Source: Prochlorococcus sp. AG-409-F19
Lineage (GTDB): Bacteria > Cyanobacteriota > Cyanobacteriia > PCC-6307 > Cyanobiaceae
Assembly: GCA_003215795.1 (NCBI GenBank)
Contig: QCJV01000005.1
Coordinates: 1 to 64,000, forward strand
DNA length: 64,000 bases
Reading direction: 5' to 3'
This document shows, piece after piece, positions 18,776 to 29,068 of this stretch. Below the pieces are notes generated by a model. The model was given only the letters and a program-made list of their open reading frames with translations, made no database searches and was not told where the DNA came from. The translations under genes and the position numbers were made by a program. The first letter of the stretch is position 1. Each line of letters opens with the position of its first letter.

Positions 18776-19678
18776 ATGAGAAATTTCTTATTTAGTTTGG
18801 ATTTTCAATTAATTAATTCTGAAGAGGATATTTTATCTTCGTTAATATCATTACTTCCCTTAATACCAAGGGATCATAGACCTGATTCGTATATATATAA
18901 ATATCTTTCGGGATTAGCCTCCTATGCTTCTTCAAGCCTTTTTAGCCCAAAAGGGAAGCAAAAAGCAAGTTTAGGTCTTTTGGGAGAGGTTAAACTTCCA
19001 TTCTTCTCCATGGGAGCCATCAATTCAACTCACCTTTTTGGATTAGATGAACTTATCCTGTTTAGTTTTTATGCAAATAATGTCTCTAGATACAATAAAG
19101 TTGCCGACTTAGGAGCCAATATAGGTTTACATTCAATTGTCTTATCTAAATTAGGATACGCAGTGACCTCATATGAACCAGATGAATTACATGTCAAGAA
19201 AATAGAAGAAAATATTCTATTAAATGGCATTGTTAATAATAAGCCATTAATCTTAAACAAGGCTATCTCAAATACTAAAGGCTCTGTAGAATTTGTAAGG
19301 GTAAAAGGAAATACAACAGGAAGTCATATCTCAGGAGCAAAAGATTCTCCGTTTGGCGAATTAGATAAGTTTTCAGTTTACACCGACTGTTTTCACGAAA
19401 TAATATCTAACTTTGATTTTCTAAAAATTGATGTAGAAGGTCATGAAGCTACCATACTTTTGGAAACTAGTTCTGATCATTGGCGTAATACAGATGCAAT
19501 GGTCGAAGTAGGTACAGAAACTAATGCGGCAATGATCTTTAATCATTTTAATTCAATAAATATTAATTTATTTGCCCAAAAGATAGGTTGGAATAATGTT
19601 ACAACTATCGAGGATATGCCTACCTCTTATAAAGAAGGCTCTTTATTTATTACTAATAAAGTAAGTGTACCGTGGTAG
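18776..19678 (+). CDS. FkbM-family methyltransferase
   Basis: ADLGANIGLHSIVLSKLGYAVTSYEPDELHVKKIEENI ... FDFLKIDVEGHEATIL. Confidence 0.8.
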   Translation: MRNFLFSLDFQLINSEEDILSSLISLLPLIPRDHRPDSYIYKYLSGLASYASSSLFSPKGKQKASLGLLGEVKLPFFSMGAINSTHLFGLDELILFSFYANNVSRYNKVADLGANIGLHSIVLSKLGYAVTSYEPDELHVKKIEENILLNGIVNNKPLILNKAISNTKGSVEFVRVKGNTTGSHISGAKDSPFGELDKFSVYTDCFHEIISNFDFLKIDVEGHEATILLETSSDHWRNTDAMVEVGTETNAAMIFNHFNSININLFAQKIGWNNVTTIEDMPTSYKEGSLFITNKVSVPW

Positions 19679-21471
19679 AAAAAATAAAACTTTCTGATTA
19701 TGTAGCTGACTTTATAGCAAAGCTTGATGTCAGGACTGTATTTGCGATTTCTGGTGGAGCCTCTCTTCACTTGATACATTCATTAGCAGCTCATAAAGAT
19801 CTCGAATATGTCTGTACACATCATGAGCAGGCAGCGGCAATGGCAGCAGATGGCTACTCACGATCTACTGGAAATATTGGAGTAGCTATTGCTACTAGTG
19901 GTCCGGGGGCAACTAATTTACTAACAGGGATCTGTTGTAGTTATTACGATTCAGTTCCAATATTAGTCTTAACTGGTCAAGTTAGCACCTTTCGAATGGC
20001 TGGTCAGACTGGAGTTAGACAGATCGGCTTTCAGGAAACACCAATAACATCAATTGCTAGTGACATAACAAAATATTGTATTACTATAAAGGACCCTAAT
20101 AAAATTAGATATGAGTTAGAAAAAGCAGTACATATAGCTTTTTCTGATAGACCAGGACCAGTACTTGTTGACATCCCAGATAATTTACAAAGAGAATATA
20201 TTGATCCAAATTCTTTAGAACCGTTTATTTTCATAGACAAAAGTAAATCTAAACATTACAGCTCTATTAGCCAGGTTGAGGAGAAAATATGGGAATTATT
20301 GGATCAATCAAAAAGGCCAGTTGCGGTAGCTGGTTGGGGAGTCCATTTAAGTAAAACAGAGAGTGATTTCTTGTCTTTTGTTAATAAGTTAAAGATTCCA
20401 GTTGCATTAACCTGGGGGGGGGCAGACCTTATCCCGCACAATCACGAACTATATATTGGCACTTTTGGTACACATGGGATGCGCCACGCAAATTTTGCGG
20501 TTCAAAATGCTGATTTAATATTATCTGTTGGCTCTAGACTCGATACCAAGTCCACAGGGTCGCCAATTAATACTTTCGCAAGAGAAGCTAAAAAAATTAT
20601 AGTGGACATCGATCATTCAGAATTAGGTAAATTTAGTCAATTTGGTTTGGACATTGACCTATTAGTAGAAGAAGACTTGAGAATTTTCTTTAAGAGGATG
20701 AGCTTACGCTTATTAGAAAAAAATCAATGTGATACTAAGGAATGGTTAGAGAAAATTGTATTTTGGAGAAAAAGCTTTACTGCTTCCACCTCTGTTCCTA
20801 ACAATAAATCTATTGATCCTTATAACCTCTTTAAGTCCATTCCAGAACTTCTAGATACTGATAGTACAGTTTTTATTGATACAGGATGTTCAATAGCTTG
20901 GGCTATGCAGTCAATGAACTTAAGAGAAGGACAAAGGATTTATCATGATTTTAATAATACAGCTATGGGTTGGTCTTTACCAGCAGCTATTGGAGGTTAT
21001 TTTTCAAAACAAAGTAAGCAAATCGTTTGTATTATTGGCGATGGGAGCTTGATGATGACAATACAAGAACTCGCCACCATAATGCATCATAATATTCCTC
21101 TAAAGATAATTTTAATTAATAATTCTGGCTATTCCATGATCAAGCAAACACAAGATCAGTGGCTTTCTTCTAATTATATCGCATCTTCTAAAAAAGGAGG
21201 CCTATCATTCCCGAACTTTGCTTTAATAGCAGAAGCATATGATATCAAATATTTCATATTAGAAAAATCAGAAGATACTTACAATACTCTTAGCAACTTT
21301 TTAAGTTTATCTAGAAGTGCAATGGTAAATATAGTAATTCCTCCAGAAGCACGAGTAAACCCTCAAGTAAAATATGGACGGCCAAATGAAGATATGGAAC
21401 CTCTTTTACCAAGAGATCAGTTTTTGAAAAATATGATTATTGAGCCTCTTCCAGTTTCAAAAAATATTTAA
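19672..21471 (+). CDS. Thiamine-diphosphate enzyme, acetolactate-synthase-like
   Basis: HHEQAAAMAADGYSRSTGNIGVAIATSGPGATNLLTGI; GDGSLMMTIQELATIMHHNIPLKIILINNSGYSMIKQTQ. Confidence 0.88.
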   Translation: MVEKIKLSDYVADFIAKLDVRTVFAISGGASLHLIHSLAAHKDLEYVCTHHEQAAAMAADGYSRSTGNIGVAIATSGPGATNLLTGICCSYYDSVPILVLTGQVSTFRMAGQTGVRQIGFQETPITSIASDITKYCITIKDPNKIRYELEKAVHIAFSDRPGPVLVDIPDNLQREYIDPNSLEPFIFIDKSKSKHYSSISQVEEKIWELLDQSKRPVAVAGWGVHLSKTESDFLSFVNKLKIPVALTWGGADLIPHNHELYIGTFGTHGMRHANFAVQNADLILSVGSRLDTKSTGSPINTFAREAKKIIVDIDHSELGKFSQFGLDIDLLVEEDLRIFFKRMSLRLLEKNQCDTKEWLEKIVFWRKSFTASTSVPNNKSIDPYNLFKSIPELLDTDSTVFIDTGCSIAWAMQSMNLREGQRIYHDFNNTAMGWSLPAAIGGYFSKQSKQIVCIIGDGSLMMTIQELATIMHHNIPLKIILINNSGYSMIKQTQDQWLSSNYIASSKKGGLSFPNFALIAEAYDIKYFILEKSEDTYNTLSNFLSLSRSAMVNIVIPPEARVNPQVKYGRPNEDMEPLLPRDQFLKNMIIEPLPVSKNI

Positions 21472-22218
21472 ATGTACAATTTTAAAATATTATTTTCAAG
21501 ATTGAAAGAATTAATAAAAAGGGTTATAACTCCCAAGTCAAGATTAACCAAAGATATTATTTATTTATTAAATTCTCTACAATCTGAGAAACCTATCATA
21601 TTTGATGTTGGAGCATTTAAGGGACATTGGATTTCTCCTTATCTAGAAAGATTTCCACATTGTAAAGCTTATTTATTTGAGCCTTATTTAGAATCTTATA
21701 AAGCCTTACAGAGAAGATTCTTTAAGCTTGATAATATTTATACATTTCGATTAGCCTTATCCGATAAAAAAGGGACTAGTAATATAAAAATAAATGAAAA
21801 GGCATATACAAATTCTTTGCTTGAACTACATGAGTCTGCTAGCCAATCTTGGGAGAATGAGTCTTTAAAATCTATTAGCCTGCAGAGTATTACAACAAAT
21901 ACTATAGATTACTTTGCCGATCAATATAACATTAAGAAGATTAATTTACTAAAGTTAGATGTCCAAGGACTAGAATACCTTGTCCTTAAAGGAGCTTCTA
22001 AACTTCTTGCTAAAAGTCAAATAGACATATTACTCTTAGAGGTAATCGTCATACCCACCTACCGAAAACAAAGTAAAGTATCTCATATATTTAATATTCT
22101 TGACTCTAATGATTACAAACTTTATGGAATATATGATGTTCATAGATTAACAAAATCAAGAAAAATTCAACAATTTGATGCGGTTTTTTTAAGCAGTAAA
22201 TTCTATAACTATATATAA
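21472..22218 (+). CDS. FkbM-family methyltransferase
   Basis: IIFDVGAFKGHWISPYLERFPHCKAYLFEP ... INLLKLDVQGLEYLVLKGA. Confidence 0.8.
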   Translation: MYNFKILFSRLKELIKRVITPKSRLTKDIIYLLNSLQSEKPIIFDVGAFKGHWISPYLERFPHCKAYLFEPYLESYKALQRRFFKLDNIYTFRLALSDKKGTSNIKINEKAYTNSLLELHESASQSWENESLKSISLQSITTNTIDYFADQYNIKKINLLKLDVQGLEYLVLKGASKLLAKSQIDILLLEVIVIPTYRKQSKVSHIFNILDSNDYKLYGIYDVHRLTKSRKIQQFDAVFLSSKFYNYI

Positions 22219-22231
22219 ATACATAAGGATT

Positions 22232-22552
22232 ATGTTATTTATTAAGTTATTAATAAAAAAGTCATTTTTTATTATATTAGTACCTAAGAGAATTTATTCA
22301 TTAAAGAATAATAGGTATTTAAGTTTTCAAGAGTCGCAGCTAAATATTCACAGTTATAGTCAGGTTGAATCTCCTACAATAGCTAGAAATATGGGATATT
22401 TAATTCAACCCGCTAATGATAATACATTAAAGAGAGCCATAAAATCATTTCTAGCAGAATGTTCAAATACTATGGAAATTGTACCAGATATTAACTTCCT
22501 AGCTGATTCTGAGACTCCACAAAAGTTTGGTGCAAGGTATCTTGTTGACTAA
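22232..22552 (+). CDS. Short hypothetical protein, possibly a truncated glycosyltransferase
   Basis: 106 aa; NMGYLIQPANDNTLKRAIKSFLAE resembles a GT4 C-terminal helix region. Confidence 0.35.
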   Translation: MLFIKLLIKKSFFIILVPKRIYSLKNNRYLSFQESQLNIHSYSQVESPTIARNMGYLIQPANDNTLKRAIKSFLAECSNTMEIVPDINFLADSETPQKFGARYLVD

Positions 22553-23431
22553 ATGCCTAGAACTTTATCTACTATTATAATCTATTACCCTGCTAAATCT
22601 TTGCAGCTACTAATAGATGAACTTCTTCTACAGGGTTCTCATGTTCTACTTGTTGTTAATGGTAGCAACGAGACTTATAATGCTCTTTCTATAGATCAAG
22701 ATAAAGTTATAGAAAATTTCAATTCCTCTAACCAAGGTATATCTAAAGCTATAAATATAGCTATTTCCTACTTTATGAGTAAAGATTTTGATTATCTTTT
22801 TACCTTTGATCAAGATTCTTTAATCCCTAATAATTATTTAAATTCAATGATTGATTCATATAATTATGGAAAGCTTACTACTCCAGAGCTGGTCTCGTTG
22901 GGTTCATCAATAGTTGACATAAAGATTAAGGATATTTCTTCTTTTGAATTCCACTATCAAATTAATCCTTTTGATTTTAAAATAGTTAGTTATGTTATTA
23001 CTTCCGGTAGCATCTTTAGTAAAGATAGTTTCAATAAGGTAGGCTTTATGAATGAGAAATTATTTATTGACTATGTAGATATTGAATGGTGCGAAAGGGC
23101 AATCAACAAAGGATGTAAGGTTATGATTAATACTCAAATACCTTTGTTCCATAAGTTAGGTAGAAAACATATTAATTTTTTTGGCTATAAAAAAAATTAT
23201 CATGATAACGACATCAGAGTTTATTATATTATAAGAAATTGTATTTACCTAATATTGTCTAAATCAACAAGACTAGGTTGGAAGGTTACAGAGTTAAGAA
23301 AGCTATTCCCTAGAATAGTAGCTTACCCTCTTTTAAGTTCATCTAAGCTTAGTACTGTAAAATATATATTTTTAGCAATTAAGGATGCTTTTCTTCAAAA
23401 GATGGGGAAAATGAAATATATTAGTCATTAA
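22553..23431 (+). CDS. Family 2 glycosyltransferase (rhamnosyltransferase-like)
   Basis: NSSNQGISKAINIAISYF, FTFDQDSLIPNNYLNSMI, EKLFIDYVDIEWCERAINKG. Confidence 0.75.
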   Translation: MPRTLSTIIIYYPAKSLQLLIDELLLQGSHVLLVVNGSNETYNALSIDQDKVIENFNSSNQGISKAINIAISYFMSKDFDYLFTFDQDSLIPNNYLNSMIDSYNYGKLTTPELVSLGSSIVDIKIKDISSFEFHYQINPFDFKIVSYVITSGSIFSKDSFNKVGFMNEKLFIDYVDIEWCERAINKGCKVMINTQIPLFHKLGRKHINFFGYKKNYHDNDIRVYYIIRNCIYLILSKSTRLGWKVTELRKLFPRIVAYPLLSSSKLSTVKYIFLAIKDAFLQKMGKMKYISH

Positions 23432-23664
23432 GAATAGTATTTCCTTTCATTTGCATTATTCTTAGTTAACTCATTTAATATTTGGTTCTACTGAATTTAT
23501 ATTTCTTTAAAATGCTAGATTATATATTCTAATTTATTTTATATATATTTTTAGCAGTTTATTTTGTATGCCTACTATGTAACAATATTGAATTAGCTTG
23601 TAGGCTTGTATTTCTAATAGTAATCTTTATAATATATATATGATGATATCATGGGAATTAGAAC

Positions 23665-24909
23665 TTGAGGATTTTTAGCAAGAACTCAATCCTGGTGAGT
23701 TCAATCATACTCGCCTGTCTTCGGATTTTCACTATACCGATTGATGACTACCCGGATATTTTTCATATTTATCAAGTATCTGTAGCACGTAGTTTACCCT
23801 GGCTGTATAATTTTTTGGATTTAGAACCTTTATTTAGGAAAACTTCATGCTTGGTAGTCAAACCTAATAATATATTGGATAGTTATTTATTTGGCGGGCA
23901 CTATTCTTGTACAGAATTTCCCATTTCGTTAACTTATTTATTCTATAACAGTTGCTTGACTCTTTTATTTGTTCTTATTATATATTGTCACTTGATTTAC
24001 TCAAGACGTTTACTACCAAAACATCAGATTATCTTGATAAGATGCTTATTCTTTGTAGTATCAATACCCTCGACCTTCTTTTTCCTTCTAGCAGTTCATA
24101 CAGATGTACCTTACCATTTCCTCTCATTATCATTCATGATATCTTTTATATATTTGGCATTTACAAATAATTTACGTAATTTACCATTTATTTATCTTCT
24201 ACCCTTCCTCTTCATAAGTAAATTTTTGCCAGATAACCAAAGTCAGATATCTTTTCTCGTGTTTATTATTTTTTTATTGAGCTGGTTTGCTATTCAGTGG
24301 AAACATACTACTCGCATATCTCATTATTTACGAAACCAGTCAGTTTATTTACTACGTTTACAAGGAAAAATTTCTCTTCGAGTTTTTACAATATTTTTAT
24401 TCACCGTTATTTTCTTTTTAGTAGGTTTCAATTTTAATGAATATATACTCAGCTCCGTGGGTACCTCAGAAGCATTATTATCTAATCTCCCTTTGATAAG
24501 TAAAGTTTCTTTGATATATTCAGATTCAGAATTGCTATCTAAATACCCCCTAATCATACGAATATTTGGTACTATTATAGGTTTTGCACTCTTAACCCCC
24601 TTTGGTTTTGGTTTCTCAATCTTTACTAATTCCTTATTGATTCTTTCTTTGTTTATAGGATTCTTTAGAGTTTTCTCTTTACGTGATGAGGAGTTCCCTT
24701 TAATTATTAAAACCATGATACTTCTGAGCCTTTTCTCTGTTTCAGCAGCGATAGCAATTTTACCCACCTTCTCTTATTATAAATATTGGCTTTTCCTTAC
24801 TCCCTTATTTTGCCTACTACTTGCATATGTTCCTAGACTTTCACTAGTTTCTATTGGTTTAATGTATATTGAATATCTTTATAGATCTCCTCTTTTCAAT
24901 CCCCTTTGA
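23665..24909 (+). CDS. Polytopic membrane protein of unknown function
   Basis: 414 aa ORF with many hydrophobic segments; TTG start. Confidence 0.55.
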   Translation: MRIFSKNSILVSSIILACLRIFTIPIDDYPDIFHIYQVSVARSLPWLYNFLDLEPLFRKTSCLVVKPNNILDSYLFGGHYSCTEFPISLTYLFYNSCLTLLFVLIIYCHLIYSRRLLPKHQIILIRCLFFVVSIPSTFFFLLAVHTDVPYHFLSLSFMISFIYLAFTNNLRNLPFIYLLPFLFISKFLPDNQSQISFLVFIIFLLSWFAIQWKHTTRISHYLRNQSVYLLRLQGKISLRVFTIFLFTVIFFLVGFNFNEYILSSVGTSEALLSNLPLISKVSLIYSDSELLSKYPLIIRIFGTIIGFALLTPFGFGFSIFTNSLLILSLFIGFFRVFSLRDEEFPLIIKTMILLSLFSVSAAIAILPTFSYYKYWLFLTPLFCLLLAYVPRLSLVSIGLMYIEYLYRSPLFNPL

Positions 24910-24930
24910 TTAAAGTTAAGCCCTTTTAAT

Positions 24931-25740
24931 ATGAAAACTATATATTTTTCTCTTGTTCTATATAATCAGGATATCAATTATATTAATCCTCTAATAACCT
25001 CTATTCTAGATTTTAATAAGTATATTGATAAGACTTATTTTAGAACAGTTCTTTTGGTTCACGATAACTCTACTCAAATGTTGATTAGTGAAGAGTATTT
25101 TAATCTTATAGAGTTCGCTTCTTATTATAAATCTGAAAATATTGGTTTTGGTGCCGGCCATAATCATAACATCTTCTCATGTCCTAATATAGATATCAAT
25201 AATGATATCATTATTGTAATTAATCCTGATATTGAATTTAATCCAGCCTCTCTTCTTGACTTTTTAAGTACTTTCATTAGTCGTGGAAATTCAGTTTGTA
25301 TAGCTCCATTAATAAAAGATTTATCTGGAAATATTCAATATTCAGCTAAGCACAATCCTACACTTTTTTCTTTATTAGTTGGAAGATTTCATTTTCTCCA
25401 AAGATTTTCTATTTTTAAGCAATATATAATCAAACATCAGAATAGAGATAAGAATTATTCTTCTGAAGAAATTTCTTCTCAGTATCTATCAGGTTGTTTT
25501 CTATTAATAAAAGCATCATGTTTTTTCGCTGTAAGAGGCTTTGATATGAGGTTTTTTTTACATTTAGAGGATGCTGATTTTGTAAGACGATGCTCTTTTA
25601 TTGGAGATACATATCATTCACCTCAGATTTCAGTTGTTCACAGATGGGCTCGAGGGTCTCATAAGTCTATTAAACAGATGTTTTTTTTAGTTGTCTCTTT
25701 GCTGAAATATTTTATTAAATGGGGTATAGTTTTATATTGA
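24931..25740 (+). CDS. Family 2 glycosyltransferase
   Basis: KSENIGFGAGHNHNIF, IIVINPDIEFNPASL, RGFDMRFFLHLEDADFVRRC. Confidence 0.75.
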   Translation: MKTIYFSLVLYNQDINYINPLITSILDFNKYIDKTYFRTVLLVHDNSTQMLISEEYFNLIEFASYYKSENIGFGAGHNHNIFSCPNIDINNDIIIVINPDIEFNPASLLDFLSTFISRGNSVCIAPLIKDLSGNIQYSAKHNPTLFSLLVGRFHFLQRFSIFKQYIIKHQNRDKNYSSEEISSQYLSGCFLLIKASCFFAVRGFDMRFFLHLEDADFVRRCSFIGDTYHSPQISVVHRWARGSHKSIKQMFFLVVSLLKYFIKWGIVLY

Positions 25741-25746
25741 ATAATT

Positions 25747-26643
25747 ATGATAATCTTTATGTTAATTCATATCTTTGGTATTACCACAGCAGCAGGTCAA
25801 GCTCTCCAAAAGCTTATACACAAAAAAGGCAGAGCTAAAATTTGTTCCTATTCTCGTAACAATTCAGATTCTTTTTATACTGACTTATCAAAACCAGAGG
25901 ATTTCTCCTATTCGATAAATACCGAGAACTCTATAGTTATATCTTTGGTGCCTATTTGGGTGTTTTCAAATTTTCTCACTAAACTGATACAGGCTTATCC
26001 CAATAGCCTTATAGGCCTTAATTCCTTAATTGTAACCTCTTCTTCCTCCGCTTTAACAAAAGCTTATGCTTTTAATCAATTTGACAAGACTCTCTCTAAG
26101 AGGCTTATTGAATCTGAAAATATAATTTTAAGTATTGCTAGAAAATACTCGATCCCTTGCACTATTATAAGACCTTCTATGATTTATGGATCAGTTTCTA
26201 ATTATAATGATCGTAATATAAGCCAGCTACAAAATATAATGAAATATTGTCCTTTTATTCTATTCCCTCATAATTCAGGACTTCGTCAACCCATACATGC
26301 ATCTCAACTTGCCAATGTCGCTTATAATATTGCCCTAGCTAATTATAAGCAAATAGAGAATCCCCCCTACCCTCCTATGATTTGTGTTGGGGGAGATGAT
26401 CAGATTTCCTACTATGATTTGCTTAAAAAGATTCAATTATCTTTTCCTAAGAGAAGCCCTATTAGGAACTGTCTAATCATTAGAATTCCTAAGAGATTGT
26501 ATCTTTTGATTATTTTTCCTATATTACTAGTTTTACCTAAAATAGGAGAAAGTCTACTTAGAGTCTTTTCTGATTTAGCTGGTTTTAAAGAGAGTTTTGT
26601 TATTACTAAGGATTTACCTGCTTCATTTCCAGTAAATAATTAA
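25747..26643 (+). CDS. Divergent NAD-dependent epimerase/dehydratase
   Basis: HIFGITTAAGQALQKLI, SSSSALTKAYAFN, CTIIRPSMIYGS. Confidence 0.6.
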   Translation: MIIFMLIHIFGITTAAGQALQKLIHKKGRAKICSYSRNNSDSFYTDLSKPEDFSYSINTENSIVISLVPIWVFSNFLTKLIQAYPNSLIGLNSLIVTSSSSALTKAYAFNQFDKTLSKRLIESENIILSIARKYSIPCTIIRPSMIYGSVSNYNDRNISQLQNIMKYCPFILFPHNSGLRQPIHASQLANVAYNIALANYKQIENPPYPPMICVGGDDQISYYDLLKKIQLSFPKRSPIRNCLIIRIPKRLYLLIIFPILLVLPKIGESLLRVFSDLAGFKESFVITKDLPASFPVNN

Positions 26644-26644
26644 A

Positions 26645-27577
26645 TTGAGCGTATTTATATTACTATTAATAACCTATTTATTGAACTATTTCTTATTAAG
26701 AGCGCTGCTTCCATTTCTTAGCAGATATTTTGCTGACCTACCAAACTCTAGAAGTTCTCATTCTATTGCAAAAGCAAGAGGTGGAGGTGTTGTTTTTTTA
26801 ATTACAACACTATTCATCATAGTATTCAGTAGGTCTTATTATTTGTTGTTTTTTGTCCCCTTAGCAGTTGTTAGTTTTTTAGACGACAGATATTCAATTT
26901 CTTCTCTTGTTAGATATCTTATTCAATTTCTCACAGTTTACTTTATTATTTTTTATTTTAACCCTATTTTTAACTCTACGTTGAACCTATTCTCCTTTAT
27001 TAATTTCCCTTACCTAGTATTTTTCTTGTTATTAGGAACGTCACTTATAAACTTTATAAATTTTATGGATGGTATCGACGGCCTTGTAGCAGGATGCATG
27101 ATTGTAATCTTTGCATCTTTGTCTACATCACTAGGGTTACCGTTATATCCTTTAATTTCTTCTTTAGCAGCTTTTCTTTATTTTAATTGGAGTCCTTCCA
27201 AGGTTTTTATGGGTGATATCGGAAGTACATTTTTAGGAGCTCTTTATTTTGCAGTTTTGATTCAATCTGATTCTACAGCGAATTTTATTTCTATTTTATT
27301 AATCTCCTCTCCACTTACCCTAGATGCTATCTTTACCTTATTAGCTCGTTTATTTAATCGTGAGAATATTTTCAGTCCTCATAGAAAGCACTTATATCAG
27401 CGCCTTGTTCTAGCAGGAAAAAGTCATTCTTTTACGGCTTCTCTTTATATATTTTCTACAGTAATTTTGAGCATTTCCTATCACTTTCTAGAGTATAAAT
27501 ACTTGATTTTAATCGTTTTATCAATGCTGCTTTTAGGACTTTATTTAAATAAATATATTGCTTCTAGCTTTTATTAA
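26645..27577 (+). CDS. Undecaprenyl-phosphate sugar-1-phosphate transferase (WecA/WbpL/MraY family)
   Basis: DLPNSRSSHSIAKARGGGVVFL, NFMDGIDGLVAG, VFMGDIGSTFLG, FSPHRKHLYQRLV. Confidence 0.85.
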   Translation: MSVFILLLITYLLNYFLLRALLPFLSRYFADLPNSRSSHSIAKARGGGVVFLITTLFIIVFSRSYYLLFFVPLAVVSFLDDRYSISSLVRYLIQFLTVYFIIFYFNPIFNSTLNLFSFINFPYLVFFLLLGTSLINFINFMDGIDGLVAGCMIVIFASLSTSLGLPLYPLISSLAAFLYFNWSPSKVFMGDIGSTFLGALYFAVLIQSDSTANFISILLISSPLTLDAIFTLLARLFNRENIFSPHRKHLYQRLVLAGKSHSFTASLYIFSTVILSISYHFLEYKYLILIVLSMLLLGLYLNKYIASSFY

Positions 27578-27586
27578 TTATTTTAT

Positions 27587-29059
27587 TTAGTAATGATAGA
27601 TAATTGATTTGCAAATTTTGCTTTCCAGATTCTTTTTAAAATATTTGTAATTATTTGATCCAGGTTGAGGTGGTATATTGACTCCAGGAGAAGAATAGAA
27701 TTTCTTATGCATCTCTTCTAATTGTGCTTCTCTAATATCTTCTTTGATACTCTTATTAAGTTTCAGGTCACAAGTATTTAATAGAAGCATGAAATTTTTT
27801 TGCCTTTGTGAATAGGCGACCTGCGTTTGACTAATTGTTGTATAAAAGGAAACTGAATTTATTATTAGCAGTAGGGAAAATATTAAACCTAAATTTAGGT
27901 AATCATGTTTAAAGCTTACTATTCTTTTGTAATCATTAGTTGTTAAATATTTACCATTTAGTGAACATATAATGAGAATCAAGCTAATCGGAAGCAAAGA
28001 AGAGCATGTTAGGTACCTAGAAACAGCAGCTTGATGAAAGCCATAATTTGATCTACTTACGCATGTTATAATACCAAAAATTATTGCAAAAATGGCTGGT
28101 GAGAATGAGCCATTTTTGATCGCAACTTTTATCATATTTCTATTATTAGTAGCTTTTTTAGATATTAGTTTAATCAGAGTAGTTATAAGTAATGTTGATG
28201 ATATTATAGGTATTATCCAATCTATTTTACTTTCCTGGTTAAAAGAACTTATAGAGGCTTTGAAGATACTTACAAATAGGATTATGAAGTGGCCTAGTGA
28301 GTTTAATATTTGTACGGGTGCTTTATCATTTATAGTATAAATTCCAGTTGAGTAACTTAGCTTGATTATTAACAGCAATCCTATTGATAGAAGACCTCCA
28401 ACAATTGAGCTCTTCCTAACTCTTCTTATGTAGATTCCTGATATAATAACAACCAGGGAATAGCAAATACCTTGTCCAGAACTAACAATCGCTATTAGCG
28501 GGCTAATTAAAAGATACAGCTTTATATACTTTAAATCTATTGAGAGTTCTTTCTTCTTATTTAAACTAGCCAAGCAAAAGGTGTGTATAAGTACCAGAGT
28601 AGAAATTAAAAACCAAGGTGTTTGAAATTCCCATATAATGTTTTCCCATTGCCAAGGAGATAACCATAATATCCAGCTTGATAAAGTAGCAATTAGAGCA
28701 TTTAACTTATTGCTTTCATATATATTTATAGTCTTACTAATACTTATCATACCTAATAGAAGTATTATTGATGATATTAGGATATTATATCCAGCAAAAG
28801 GTTTAATTATTTTTACCAAGAGAGTATCTAATATCCTTAGGAATACGATTGGATGGCCATTATGAGGTGTTAAAGCCCAATTGATAAAAGCTTCGCTATC
28901 GCTTTTTAATAATGCAAAGCTATCTTCGTATAGCAATGGCTTCCCAGTTGATTTTATACCTATAAAAACTATACTTGCAAATGCAGAGAAACAAAACAGA
29001 TACAACGTTAATAATATAAACTTAGTAAGCCAATCTTCGCCTTTAATTATTTTAAGCAT
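27587..29059 (-). CDS. Polytopic membrane protein of unknown function
   Basis: 490 aa hydrophobic ORF; TPHNGHPIVFLRILD and SPWQWENIIWEFQTPWF segments. Confidence 0.6.
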   Translation of the reverse strand: MLKIIKGEDWLTKFILLTLYLFCFSAFASIVFIGIKSTGKPLLYEDSFALLKSDSEAFINWALTPHNGHPIVFLRILDTLLVKIIKPFAGYNILISSIILLLGMISISKTINIYESNKLNALIATLSSWILWLSPWQWENIIWEFQTPWFLISTLVLIHTFCLASLNKKKELSIDLKYIKLYLLISPLIAIVSSGQGICYSLVVIISGIYIRRVRKSSIVGGLLSIGLLLIIKLSYSTGIYTINDKAPVQILNSLGHFIILFVSIFKASISSFNQESKIDWIIPIISSTLLITTLIKLISKKATNNRNMIKVAIKNGSFSPAIFAIIFGIITCVSRSNYGFHQAAVSRYLTCSSLLPISLILIICSLNGKYLTTNDYKRIVSFKHDYLNLGLIFSLLLIINSVSFYTTISQTQVAYSQRQKNFMLLLNTCDLKLNKSIKEDIREAQLEEMHKKFYSSPGVNIPPQPGSNNYKYFKKNLESKICKSIIYHY

Positions 29060-29068
29060 TTACCAATT

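Noticed and set aside
23952-24767. ORFs at 23952-24170 (+) and 24345-24767 (-)
   Set aside because: Both overlap the 414-aa membrane protein; Lys-rich antisense product is expected from a hydrophobic sense strand
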